Shown: positions 32,588-40,356 of the stretch, piece by piece
Layout: each line of letters begins with the position of its first letter
Position numbering within the stretch: the stretch's first letter is position 1
Assembly (NCBI RefSeq): GCF_900182985.1
Contig: NZ_FXUY01000001.1
Coordinates: forward strand, 4,988,501-5,052,500
Direction: 5' to 3'
Length of the DNA stretch: 64,000 nt
From: Pseudomonas helmanticensis
Lineage (GTDB): Bacteria > Pseudomonadota > Gammaproteobacteria > Pseudomonadales > Pseudomonadaceae
The notes under the pieces: generated by a model
Seen by the model: the letters and a program-made list of their open reading frames with translations, nothing else
Databases searched by the model: none
What the model was told of the DNA's origin: nothing
Translations under genes and position numbers: made by a program

Positions 32588-33355
32588 ATGTTGTGGCCAG
32601 GGACTCTGATTGGAGCCGGAGCAGGTTTTGCTATCGCGAGCATTCCGGGGGCCATGCTTGGTGCATTGCTGGGGCAGGCGCTGGATCGGCGCCTGCACCT
32701 GCAGAGCTGGGGGCATTTGCGTGAAAAGCTTGGCGGTCGACCAATGCTGCGCAACGACGAATTGCTTTTTGTGTTGCTCGGGCGGCTGGCCAAGAGTGAC
32801 GGGCGGGTTACTGACGGCCATATCCATCAGGCGCGCAACGAGATGCGCGCGCTGGAGATGGGAGAGCCTGCGCAGCGGCGGGCCATCGCCGCGTTCAATC
32901 GCGGCAAGTCCGGCAGCGATAGTCTGCGCGGTTACCTGCGCCGTCTGAGTACGCAGCCGCATGCCGCCGAGGGGGTGTTGCGTGCGTGTTGGCGAATGGT
33001 CTGGGCTGACGGTCGCGCAGGCGTCAGTGAGCGTGAATTACTCGCGCAGTGGGGCAAATGGCTGGGCTGGACGACGCATCAGGTGCAGGCGCTGGCCAGT
33101 GATTACGAACCCGGCAAACGGCCGATCGTCAGTGCGGCGGTGAGTTATCAGGAGGCGATGAAACTGCTTGGCGTGTCAGCGACCAGTGAGCCGGCGCAGA
33201 TCAAACGCGCTTATCGGCGTTTGCTCAGTCGTCATCATCCGGACAAGATTGCCGGCAGCGGGGCGACGCCGGCGCAGGTGCGTGACGCGACCGAACGTAC
33301 TCGGGAGCTGCACAACGCCTACACGTTGATTCGTGAACGGCGGGATTTTCGTTAG
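32588..33355 (+). CDS. djlA: DjlA-like membrane-anchored J-domain co-chaperone
   Basis: This 255-residue protein begins with a glycine-rich hydrophobic segment (residues 4-31) suited to a membrane anchor. A TerB/DjlA-like helical middle domain follows (about 55-165), then a C-terminal J domain with the essential HPD (LSRHHPDKIAGSG). DjlA stimulates DnaK at the inner membrane and affects envelope stress signalling in E. coli. It starts two bases after murU, so co-expression with the recycling genes is expected, although a functional link is unproven. Confidence 0.88.
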   Translation: MLWPGTLIGAGAGFAIASIPGAMLGALLGQALDRRLHLQSWGHLREKLGGRPMLRNDELLFVLLGRLAKSDGRVTDGHIHQARNEMRALEMGEPAQRRAIAAFNRGKSGSDSLRGYLRRLSTQPHAAEGVLRACWRMVWADGRAGVSERELLAQWGKWLGWTTHQVQALASDYEPGKRPIVSAAVSYQEAMKLLGVSATSEPAQIKRAYRRLLSRHHPDKIAGSGATPAQVRDATERTRELHNAYTLIRERRDFR

Positions 33356-33364
33356 TTGTTGGAA

Positions 33365-33437
33365 GATCAAAAGATCGCGGCCTGCGGCAGCTCCTACATT
33401 GGTTTCCTGTAGGAGCTGCCGAAGGCTGCGATCTTTT
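33365..33437. repeat. REPIN (inverted REP pair)
   Basis: GATCGCGGCCTGCGGCAGCT (left) and its inverted partner AGCTGCCGAAGGCTGCGATC (right) flank about 10 bases. Same family as the unit at 16.6 kb. It lies between the convergent djlA and the DUF3530 gene. Confidence 0.9.
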
Positions 33438-33445
33438 TGCTTTTA

Positions 33446-34435
33446 TCAATCGGTGTTCTGCGGACTCAGCCAGCCGCGCACCCGGCGGAACAACTGTTCC
33501 TGTTCGGCCTTGTTATCCGGCAACGCCTTCAACGCCACCTGGCTGAACGCTGACGTCTTCAAGCGTTTGCTCGCCTGCATACGTTCCAGCGCCGCGTTGC
33601 GATCCAGCGTTTTGTCCATGTAGAAAATGTCTGCGGTCGGCAACTTCAGTGTCGGTGTCAGCTCCGCCAGTTGCGGCTTGGCCTTGGCCGGCATCTGCGC
33701 GTCGACCATGACGAACTTCTCCACCTGCGCGGTTTGCTTCTCGCTCAGATAACGCGCCGCCCAATAGGCGCCCGTGCCATGGCCGAGCACGACAATGCGT
33801 CGCGCACTCTGCTGTTCGGCATAGCCAATCGCGGCATCGATGCGTGCGAAGATGCGTTCGGCGTCGGCCTTGGCTTGTTCTTCGGTGGTTTCGGCAACGA
33901 CCTGATCGGCGACTTCCGCTTCCCCACCCGCTGCCTGTTCGATCGGTTGTGCGGTGGTCGAATCCTTGCTGCCGGTTTCTGCTGCTTTCGGTGCGGCGGC
34001 GGGCTCGATTACACGCGGTGCGATGGCATCGCTTTGCAGATCGGGCAGGGTGATACTCAGGCTGCTCCACTCGACATCCGGCAGTTTGCGCCGCAACGGA
34101 CCGATTGCCTGCGGCCAGTCAGCCGTCTCGCCGGCGCCGGGGATGATAATCACCGCTCCTTTGGGTTCGGCGGTGTTGGCCGGTTTCCACAGGGCCAGAA
34201 AGGTGTCGCTGCCAGCCTGCAATTGCTGTTGTTCCTGCGCCGGCACCTTACGTTCCAGTGCGGCGGCCTCTTCCTGACTACGCTCAAGCAGTGGCTGGCG
34301 TTCGGCCGGTTTTTCTTCGGCAGGTTTTTCTGCCGTGGCGGCGGGCGCCGGGTCGGCGGCTTCAACGGAAAACGCACAAGGCAGGATCAGCGACAGGCAC
34401 AATGCTGGCATTGCCAGGCGATAAACAGAGGGCAT
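33446..34435 (-). CDS. DUF3530 family secreted alpha/beta-hydrolase-like protein
   Basis: This 329-residue protein has a signal peptide (about 1-27, ending SVEAA), a Pro/Glu/Lys-rich linker (residues 28-60) and an alpha/beta-hydrolase-like core. The segment where a nucleophile elbow is expected reads VLGHGTGAYWAARYL, so the usual GxSxG serine is a glycine. The charged stretch near residues 145-190 (many Ala, Glu, Gln) looks like an inserted disordered loop. Enzyme activity is doubtful and function unknown. The gene is divergent from agtS over 73 bases, which is conserved in P. aeruginosa. Confidence 0.75.
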   Translation of the reverse strand: MPSVYRLAMPALCLSLILPCAFSVEAADPAPAATAEKPAEEKPAERQPLLERSQEEAAALERKVPAQEQQQLQAGSDTFLALWKPANTAEPKGAVIIIPGAGETADWPQAIGPLRRKLPDVEWSSLSITLPDLQSDAIAPRVIEPAAAPKAAETGSKDSTTAQPIEQAAGGEAEVADQVVAETTEEQAKADAERIFARIDAAIGYAEQQSARRIVVLGHGTGAYWAARYLSEKQTAQVEKFVMVDAQMPAKAKPQLAELTPTLKLPTADIFYMDKTLDRNAALERMQASKRLKTSAFSQVALKALPDNKAEQEQLFRRVRGWLSPQNTD

Positions 34436-34508
34436 CGGTTATTCCAGGCCAGAAAGTATCCCGGCAGCCTAATGGGTTGGTCAGAATTTGTCAGTGTATG
34501 AGACTTCA

Positions 34509-36905
34509 ATGAAGCGATTTTGCTGCCTGTGGGTTATCGGCTGTTTGTGGTTTCCCTTGATGGGCTGGGCGGCGCCTGCGCCACCGGCACACCTCGCGCA
34601 ATTGTCATCGGGTCAGCAGCAATGGCTGGCGCAGCATGCTGAATTGCGCGTCGGCCTGGTGCTGCAAGCGCCCTATGCGCAATATGACCGACGCTCGCAA
34701 CGCCTGTCCGGGGCCAACGTTGAGGTGATGAAGTTATTGGCCAAAGCGCTCAATGTCGAACTGAGCTGGCGCAATTTTCAAGACCTCGCGCAACTGGAAG
34801 CGGCCCTGAGCGCGGGTGAAATCGATATCGCCCCCGGCCTGACACAGACACCGAGCGCGTTGCGCCTGTGGCAGTTTTCCGATCCGTACATGCGCGTGCC
34901 GCAGTTGATCGTCAGCGATCAAAAGGCCAGCGGCGCCATCGATCTGGAAAAGCTCGACAGCCAGACCCGTGTTGCCGTGCGCATGCCGAGTACGACGGCA
35001 GACTATCTGCGCGGCAACTATCCACATCTGAACTTGCAAGGCGTGCCGCTGGACCGTCAGGCGTTGCAGTTGCTGTTGAGTCAGCAGGCGTCTTATGCGG
35101 TGATCGATGAAGCGCAGCTCGGGCGTTTATCGGTAGAGCCCGAGTTCGCCGAATTGCTGGTGGTCGGCGATATCGGTTTGCCGCAATTGCTGCGCATCGC
35201 AACGCGCCGCGACTGGCCCGAGCTTGCCGGCATCGTGCAGAGCGCCTTGCGCGCGATTCCGGGGAAAGACCTGGAGCGCCTGCACAATCAATGGCTGCAA
35301 CCGAAATATCCGCGACTGTCCGAGTCGCCGGGGTTTTGGCAGAACCTCAGTCTGTTGTTCGCGGTGATGCTGCTCAGTTGCGTGGCGATCGTGTTCTGGC
35401 AGCGGCGTCAGCAGCACAGTCTCGAACAGCGTCTGCTCGCCGCCCGCGAAGACATCGCCCTGCGCGCGGCAAGTGAGGAAGCCCTGCGGCTGACGCAGTT
35501 TTCCATCGATCAAAGTACCGTCGGCATTCTCTGGGTCAATTGGGACAGCCACGTGCGTTACGCCAATCGCGCGGCAGAAATCATGCTCGGTTATCCCTCG
35601 GGCGGGCTGATCGAGCGACCTTTGATCGACTTCGAGCCGGGCCTGCACATGGATCGCTGGCTCAATCTGTGGAAGCGCGCGCGGGCCAGCGAAGAAGGGC
35701 CGCTGAGTTTCGAAACCAATTGCGTGCGCGCCGATGGCAGTGTCTTGCCGGCGGATGTGTCGCTGAGTTTTCTGCGCTTTCGCGACAGCGAGTATCTGGT
35801 GGTTTATCTCAACGACGTCACTGAGCGTCGCCGTGCATTGGCCGCGTTGCAGGAAAGTGAGGCGCGCCTGCAAGGCATCGCCGCCAACGTGCCGGGGCTG
35901 GTGTTTCGTCTGGAGCGGGCGCCGGTGACCGGGCAGATCGACTTTGCCTATATCAGCGAGGGCAGTGAAAGCCTGGTCGGCTACGCGCCGGCCGTGATTG
36001 CCCACCGTGACATGGGCCTGCGCAGTCTGGTGCACCCGGACGACAAGGCCAGTTATCACCGCACCCAGGATCAGGCGCTGGACACCGACAGCGACTGGTC
36101 GTGGCAGGGCCGGATCGTCACGCGTCAGGGTGAACAACGCTGGGCCGAGATCAAGGCGATCACCCGCCAGCTGGAGGATGGCGCTTACGTGTGGGATGGC
36201 ATCGTCTGGGACATCACCGAGAGCAAGCGCATCGAGCTGGAACTGGCCGATTCTCGCGAACAACTGCGCGAACTGTCGGCGCACCTTGAGAGCGTGCGCG
36301 AAGAGGAAAAGGCGCGGATCGCCCGCGAAGTGCACGATGAACTGGGGCAGATGCTCACCGTGCTGAAACTGGAGACGTCGATGTGCGAATTGGCCTATGC
36401 GCAACTCGACCCAGGCCTGAATGAGCGGCTGAACAGCATGAAGCGCCTGATCGCCCAGTTGTTTCAGTTGGTGCGGGATGTGGCGACGGCGTTGCGTCCG
36501 CCGATTCTCGATGCCGGGATTGCTTCGGCGATCGAGTGGCAGGCGCGACGGTTCGAGTCGCGTACGCAGATTCCGTGTCTGGTGCAGGTGCCGGACAACC
36601 TGCCGCCGCTCAGCGATGCCAAGGCGATCGGGCTGTTCCGGATATTGCAGGAAGCGCTGACCAACGTGATGCGTCATGCTCAGGCGCATACTGTTGAGCT
36701 GACACTGGAGCTTGCGGGCGACGAATTGTGCCTGACGGTTGCCGATGATGGCGTAGGATTTGTCGCCGCGACGGGGCGGCCGACTTCGTTCGGGCTGGTC
36801 GGCATGCGTGAGCGGGTGTTGATCATGGGCGGGCGGTTGGTGCTGGAGAGTGAGCCGGGGGAGGGCACTAGTCTGGTGGTGCGCGTGCCGGTGAGTGAGG
36901 CCTGA
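34509..36905 (+). CDS. agtS: Sensor histidine kinase with periplasmic solute-binding domain (AgtS-like)
   Basis: The 798-residue protein has a signal peptide (1-22, MKRFCCLWVIGCLWF...), a periplasmic solute-binding domain of the SBP_bac_3 type (about 35-255), one transmembrane helix (about 280-300), two PAS domains (about 330-455 and 460-575), and a HisKA_3 dimerisation region with phospho-acceptor His (IAREVHDELGQ). It ends in an HATPase domain (NVMRHAQAHTVE, ADDGVGF). It pairs with the LuxR-type regulator downstream. In P. aeruginosa the gene in this position, AgtS, controls 4-aminobutyrate and 5-aminovalerate uptake. The ligand here is inferred from that synteny. The 21-base in-frame extension upstream would disrupt the signal peptide. 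Confidence 0.78.
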   Translation: MKRFCCLWVIGCLWFPLMGWAAPAPPAHLAQLSSGQQQWLAQHAELRVGLVLQAPYAQYDRRSQRLSGANVEVMKLLAKALNVELSWRNFQDLAQLEAALSAGEIDIAPGLTQTPSALRLWQFSDPYMRVPQLIVSDQKASGAIDLEKLDSQTRVAVRMPSTTADYLRGNYPHLNLQGVPLDRQALQLLLSQQASYAVIDEAQLGRLSVEPEFAELLVVGDIGLPQLLRIATRRDWPELAGIVQSALRAIPGKDLERLHNQWLQPKYPRLSESPGFWQNLSLLFAVMLLSCVAIVFWQRRQQHSLEQRLLAAREDIALRAASEEALRLTQFSIDQSTVGILWVNWDSHVRYANRAAEIMLGYPSGGLIERPLIDFEPGLHMDRWLNLWKRARASEEGPLSFETNCVRADGSVLPADVSLSFLRFRDSEYLVVYLNDVTERRRALAALQESEARLQGIAANVPGLVFRLERAPVTGQIDFAYISEGSESLVGYAPAVIAHRDMGLRSLVHPDDKASYHRTQDQALDTDSDWSWQGRIVTRQGEQRWAEIKAITRQLEDGAYVWDGIVWDITESKRIELELADSREQLRELSAHLESVREEEKARIAREVHDELGQMLTVLKLETSMCELAYAQLDPGLNERLNSMKRLIAQLFQLVRDVATALRPPILDAGIASAIEWQARRFESRTQIPCLVQVPDNLPPLSDAKAIGLFRILQEALTNVMRHAQAHTVELTLELAGDELCLTVADDGVGFVAATGRPTSFGLVGMRERVLIMGGRLVLESEPGEGTSLVVRVPVSEA

Positions 36906-36930
36906 AAGTCTGTGGTGTTTGAGCTGACGC

Positions 36931-36958
36931 TATCGCGAGCAGGCTCACTCCTACAGGG
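36931..36958. repeat. REP element between agtS and agtR
   Basis: The stretch TATCGCGAGCAGGCTCACTC plus CTACAGGG is a single half of the second REP family, also seen at 52.1 and 55.4 kb. It fills most of the 85-base spacer of this two-component pair. Confidence 0.75.
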
Positions 36959-36990
36959 ATTAGTGTTTGCTTGAAGTCTGGAGAAAAAAT

Positions 36991-37620
36991 TTGATCCGTG
37001 TACTGGTAGCCGAAGACCACACCATCGTCCGTGAGGGCATCAAGCAATTGATCGGTCTGGCCAAGGATCTGCAGGTGGTGGGCGAGGCGAGCAACGGCGA
37101 GCAACTGCTGGAGACGCTTCGCCATGTTCCGTGCGAAGTGGTGCTGCTCGATATCTCCATGCCCGGCGTCAACGGCCTCGAAGCGATCCCGCGTATTCGC
37201 GCACTGAACAATCCGCCGGCGATTCTGGTGCTGTCGATGCACGATGAAGCGCAGATGGCCGCCCGCGCGCTGAAGGTCGGTGCGGCCGGGTATGCGACCA
37301 AGGACAGCGATCCGGCGCTGTTGCTCACGGCGATCCGCAAGGTCGCGGCGGGTGGGCGTTATATCGACCCGGATCTGGCCGATCGCATGGTCTTCGAAGT
37401 CGGCCTGACCGATGCCAGGCCATTGCACTCACTGCTTTCCGAGCGCGAATTCTCGGTGTTCGAGCGCCTGGCCCAAGGCGCCAACGTCAACGACATCGCC
37501 CAGCAACTGGCGCTGAGCAGCAAAACCATCAGTACCCACAAGGCGCGGCTGATGCAGAAGCTCAACATCACCTCCCTCGCTGAACTCGTCAAATACGCGA
37601 TGGAACACAAACTCCTCTAA
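36991..37620 (+). CDS. agtR: LuxR/NarL-type response regulator (AgtR-like)
   Basis: A receiver domain (IRVLVAEDHTIVREG, phospho-Asp in EVVLLDISMPGV, conserved Lys in GYATKDSD) is joined to a LuxR-type helix-turn-helix (LSEREFSVFERLAQG, LSSKTISTHKARLMQKL). The chosen start is TTG at 36991 with GGAGA at 36980-36984; no ATG is available and the 209-residue product then begins MIRVLVAED, the family N-terminus. It is the partner of agtS and the likely activator of the agtABCD genes 319 bases downstream. The P. aeruginosa orthologue has also been linked to peptidoglycan sensing (recalled literature), which is notable beside amgK-murU. Confidence 0.8.
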   Translation: MIRVLVAEDHTIVREGIKQLIGLAKDLQVVGEASNGEQLLETLRHVPCEVVLLDISMPGVNGLEAIPRIRALNNPPAILVLSMHDEAQMAARALKVGAAGYATKDSDPALLLTAIRKVAAGGRYIDPDLADRMVFEVGLTDARPLHSLLSEREFSVFERLAQGANVNDIAQQLALSSKTISTHKARLMQKLNITSLAELVKYAMEHKLL

Positions 37621-37939
37621 ACCCGTCCCCTGTAGGAGCTGCCGCAGGCTGCGATCTTTTGATCTTGCTGTTTATAAAGTCAAAAGATCGCAGCCTTCGG
37701 CAGCTCCTACAGTAGAGCGCGTGGGCATATCTGTTAGCGACACACTTTTTCGCCCTCGCTTGCGGCTCGCAGCTTGTCACTCGCCATTGCCGTATCCGTT
37801 AGCGCCATCCTTGTAGGGCAATCCCTACCCCCAACCTTCCATCCGGCTGAGGCGATTCTCTCCTGCGCCCCGATTTGCGTGCCTGTCAGCAACCACTAGG
37901 CTTAATCCACAAGCAGTCATCAACAACAAAGGTGTGGGT
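37621..37939. promoter_or_regulatory. agtR-agtA intergenic region with REPIN and candidate operator
   Basis: After the REPIN (37631-37711) comes a palindrome GTAGGG-4-CCCTAC at 37813-37828, about 112 bases before agtA. Its position and short symmetric arms suit a LuxR-type regulator site, so it is a candidate AgtR box. This is inference only. I could not identify confident -35/-10 or sigma-54 boxes. Confidence 0.4.
37631..37711. repeat. REPIN (inverted REP pair)
   Basis: GTAGGAGCTGCCGCAGGCTG plus CGATCTTTTGATC (left) and its inverted copy (right, 37678-37711) flank a short spacer. Same family as at 16.6, 33.4 and 56.2 kb. It follows the agtR stop directly. Confidence 0.9.
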
Positions 37940-39064
37940 ATGAGCCAGGTCGATTCAAACGCAGGGGCCAGTGATGTGCTGGTCAGCTTTCGTGGAGTGC
38001 AGAAGAGCTACGACGGCGAGAACCTGATCGTCAAAGACCTTAACCTGGACATTCGCAAAGGCGAATTTCTCACCCTGCTCGGGCCGTCCGGTTCCGGCAA
38101 AACCACCAGCCTGATGATGCTCGCCGGTTTCGAAACGCCGACTGCCGGTGAAATCCTGCTGGCCGGGCGTTCGATCAACAACGTGCCGCCGCACAAGCGT
38201 GACATCGGCATGGTGTTCCAGAATTACGCGCTGTTCCCGCACATGACCGTGGCTGAAAACCTCGCCTTCCCGCTGACCGTGCGCGGTCTGAACAAAAGCG
38301 ACGTCAGCGACCGCGTGAAGAAAGTCCTCAGCATGGTTCAGCTCGACGCGTTCGCCTCGCGCTATCCGGCGCAGTTGTCCGGTGGCCAGCAGCAACGGGT
38401 GGCACTGGCCCGCGCGCTGGTGTTCGAGCCGCAACTGGTGCTGATGGATGAACCCCTCGGCGCCCTCGACAAACAACTGCGTGAACACATGCAGATGGAA
38501 ATCAAACACCTGCACCAGCGCCTCGGCGTGACCGTGGTCTACGTGACACACGACCAAGGTGAAGCGCTGACCATGTCCGACCGCGTCGCGGTTTTCCATC
38601 AAGGCGAAATTCAGCAGATCGCCCCGCCGCGCACACTTTACGAAGAACCGAAAAACACCTTCGTCGCCAACTTCATCGGCGAGAACAACCGCCTCAACGG
38701 TCGCTTGCTCAGCCAGACCGGCGAGCGTTGCGTGGTCGAATTGGGTCGTGGCGAAAAGGTCGAGGCACTGGCGGTCAACGTCGGCCAGACCGGCGAGCCG
38801 GTGACCCTGTCGATTCGTCCGGAGCGCGTCAGTCTCAACGGTTCCAGCGATCAATGCGTTAACCGCTTCTCAGGGAGGGTGGCGGAATTCATCTATCTGG
38901 GCGACCACGTCCGGGTGCGCCTGGAAGTCTGCGGCAAGACCGACTTCTTCGTGAAACAACCGATTGCCGAGCTCGATCCCGCGCTCGCTGTCGGTGACGT
39001 GGTACCGCTTGGCTGGCAGGTCGAGCACGTTCGCGCGCTTGATCCACTTTTAGAGGCGCATTAA
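37940..39064 (+). CDS. agtA: ABC transporter ATP-binding protein, polyamine/aminovalerate type (AgtA-like)
   Basis: The 374-residue ATPase has Walker A GPSGSGKTTS, the ABC signature LSGGQQQRVALARAL, Walker B VLMDEPLGALD and the switch His (VVYVTHDQGEAL). A C-terminal TOBE-like domain (about 270-374) follows. It resembles PotA of spermidine/putrescine importers. It heads a four-gene importer behind agtS-agtR. The P. aeruginosa counterpart takes up 4-aminobutyrate and 5-aminovalerate. A GTG six bases upstream is in frame, but ATG 37940 fits the AAAGGTG ribosome site. Confidence 0.82.
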   Translation: MSQVDSNAGASDVLVSFRGVQKSYDGENLIVKDLNLDIRKGEFLTLLGPSGSGKTTSLMMLAGFETPTAGEILLAGRSINNVPPHKRDIGMVFQNYALFPHMTVAENLAFPLTVRGLNKSDVSDRVKKVLSMVQLDAFASRYPAQLSGGQQQRVALARALVFEPQLVLMDEPLGALDKQLREHMQMEIKHLHQRLGVTVVYVTHDQGEALTMSDRVAVFHQGEIQQIAPPRTLYEEPKNTFVANFIGENNRLNGRLLSQTGERCVVELGRGEKVEALAVNVGQTGEPVTLSIRPERVSLNGSSDQCVNRFSGRVAEFIYLGDHVRVRLEVCGKTDFFVKQPIAELDPALAVGDVVPLGWQVEHVRALDPLLEAH

Positions 39065-39112
39065 TCGCCCCGGCAATACCAACACCAACCCTGCACGTGG
39101 AGAGAACAATAA

Positions 39113-40156
39113 ATGTTGAGATCCCTGAAGTTCACCGCCCTGACCCTGGGCCTGATGGGTGCGGCAAGCGCGATGGCCGCAGGCCCCGATTTGACCGTGG
39201 TGTCGTTTGGCGGGGCGAACAAGGCGGCGCAAGTCAAAGCCTTCTATGCACCGTGGGAAGCGGCGGGCAACGGCAAGATCGTCGCCGGCGAATACAACGG
39301 CGAAATGGCCAAGGTCAAAGCCATGGTCGACACCAAGAGCGTGTCGTGGGATCTGGTCGAAGTTGAATCGCCAGAGCTGTCCCGTGGTTGCGACGAAGAC
39401 ATGTTCGAGCAACTCGACCCGGCGCTGTTCGGCAAATCCGAAGACTACGTCAAAGGCGCGATTCAGCCGTGCGGCGTGGGCTTCTTCGTTTGGTCGACCG
39501 TGCTGGCCTACAACGCCGACAAGCTGAAAACCGCGCCAACCAGTTGGGCTGATTTCTGGGACACCAAGAAATTCCCGGGCAAGCGTGGCCTGCGCAAAGG
39601 CGCCAAGTACACCCTTGAGTTCGCTTTGATGGCGGATGGCGTGGCGCCGAAAGACGTCTACAAAGTGCTGGCCGGCAAGGACGGTCAGGATCGCGCGTTC
39701 AAGAAACTCGATGAGCTGAAACCGAGCATCCAGTGGTGGGAAGCTGGCGCGCAGCCGCCGCAATACCTCGCTTCCGGTGACGTGGTGATGAGCTCGGCTT
39801 ATAACGGCCGCATCGCTGCCGTGCAAAAAGAATCCAACCTGAAAGTGGTGTGGAACGGCGGCATCTACGACTTCGATGCCTGGGCGATTCCGAAAGGTCT
39901 CGACGCCAAGCGTGCCGAAGCGGCGAAGAAATTCATCGCCTACTCGGTACAGCCGCAGCAGCAGAAGACCTACTCGGAAAACATCGCCTACGGCCCGGCC
40001 AATACCCAGGCTGTGCCGCTGCTGGCCAAGGATGTCCTGAAAGACATGCCGACCACCCCGGAAAACATCGCCAACCAGGTGCAGATCGACGTCAGCTTCT
40101 GGGCTGACAACGGCGAGCAACTGGAGCAGCGCTTCAACTCCTGGGCCGCGAAATAA
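39113..40156 (+). CDS. agtB: Periplasmic substrate-binding protein of the importer (AgtB-like, PotD family)
   Basis: This 347-residue periplasmic binding protein has a signal peptide cleaved around AMAA (residues 21-23), then LTVVSFGGANKAAQVKAFY, the opening of the PotD/spermidine-binding fold. It should capture the substrate and deliver it to the AgtC/AgtD channel. It starts 48 bases after agtA with GGAGAG before the ATG. A 200-base gap with a transcribed hairpin repeat separates it from agtC, a common arrangement for making binding protein in excess. Confidence 0.82.
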   Translation: MLRSLKFTALTLGLMGAASAMAAGPDLTVVSFGGANKAAQVKAFYAPWEAAGNGKIVAGEYNGEMAKVKAMVDTKSVSWDLVEVESPELSRGCDEDMFEQLDPALFGKSEDYVKGAIQPCGVGFFVWSTVLAYNADKLKTAPTSWADFWDTKKFPGKRGLRKGAKYTLEFALMADGVAPKDVYKVLAGKDGQDRAFKKLDELKPSIQWWEAGAQPPQYLASGDVVMSSAYNGRIAAVQKESNLKVVWNGGIYDFDAWAIPKGLDAKRAEAAKKFIAYSVQPQQQKTYSENIAYGPANTQAVPLLAKDVLKDMPTTPENIANQVQIDVSFWADNGEQLEQRFNSWAAK

Positions 40157-40187
40157 CCCGAGCATACGGGCCGACGGCTTTCCGGAT

Positions 40188-40293
40188 GATCATTCCCACG
40201 CTCTGCGTGGGAATGCCGCCCGGGACGCTCCGCGTCCCCGTGTGACGCAGAGCGTCACTGGATTCATTCCCACGCAGAGCGTGGGAACGATCA
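40188..40293. repeat. Composite palindromic repeat between agtB and agtC
   Basis: Three nested palindromes recur: CATTCCCACGCTCTGCGTGG and its inverted copy at the right edge, plus GGGACGC-TCC-GCGTCCC and GACGC-AGA-GCGTC in the middle. Repeats of this composition are widespread in fluorescens-group genomes. In the mRNA they would fold into a strong multi-stem structure protecting agtB from 3' decay. Confidence 0.8.
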
Positions 40294-40356
40294 GTAGCAA
40301 AAGTTCGAGGTGGTATTCGCCACCTCTGTAACGATCAAAGATTTGCGGAGTACGTC

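Noticed and set aside
40188..40293. CRISPR-like look of repeated CCCACGC units
   Set aside because: The units are nested palindromes with no regular spacers, matching a known kind of intergenic repeat. No cas genes are present.
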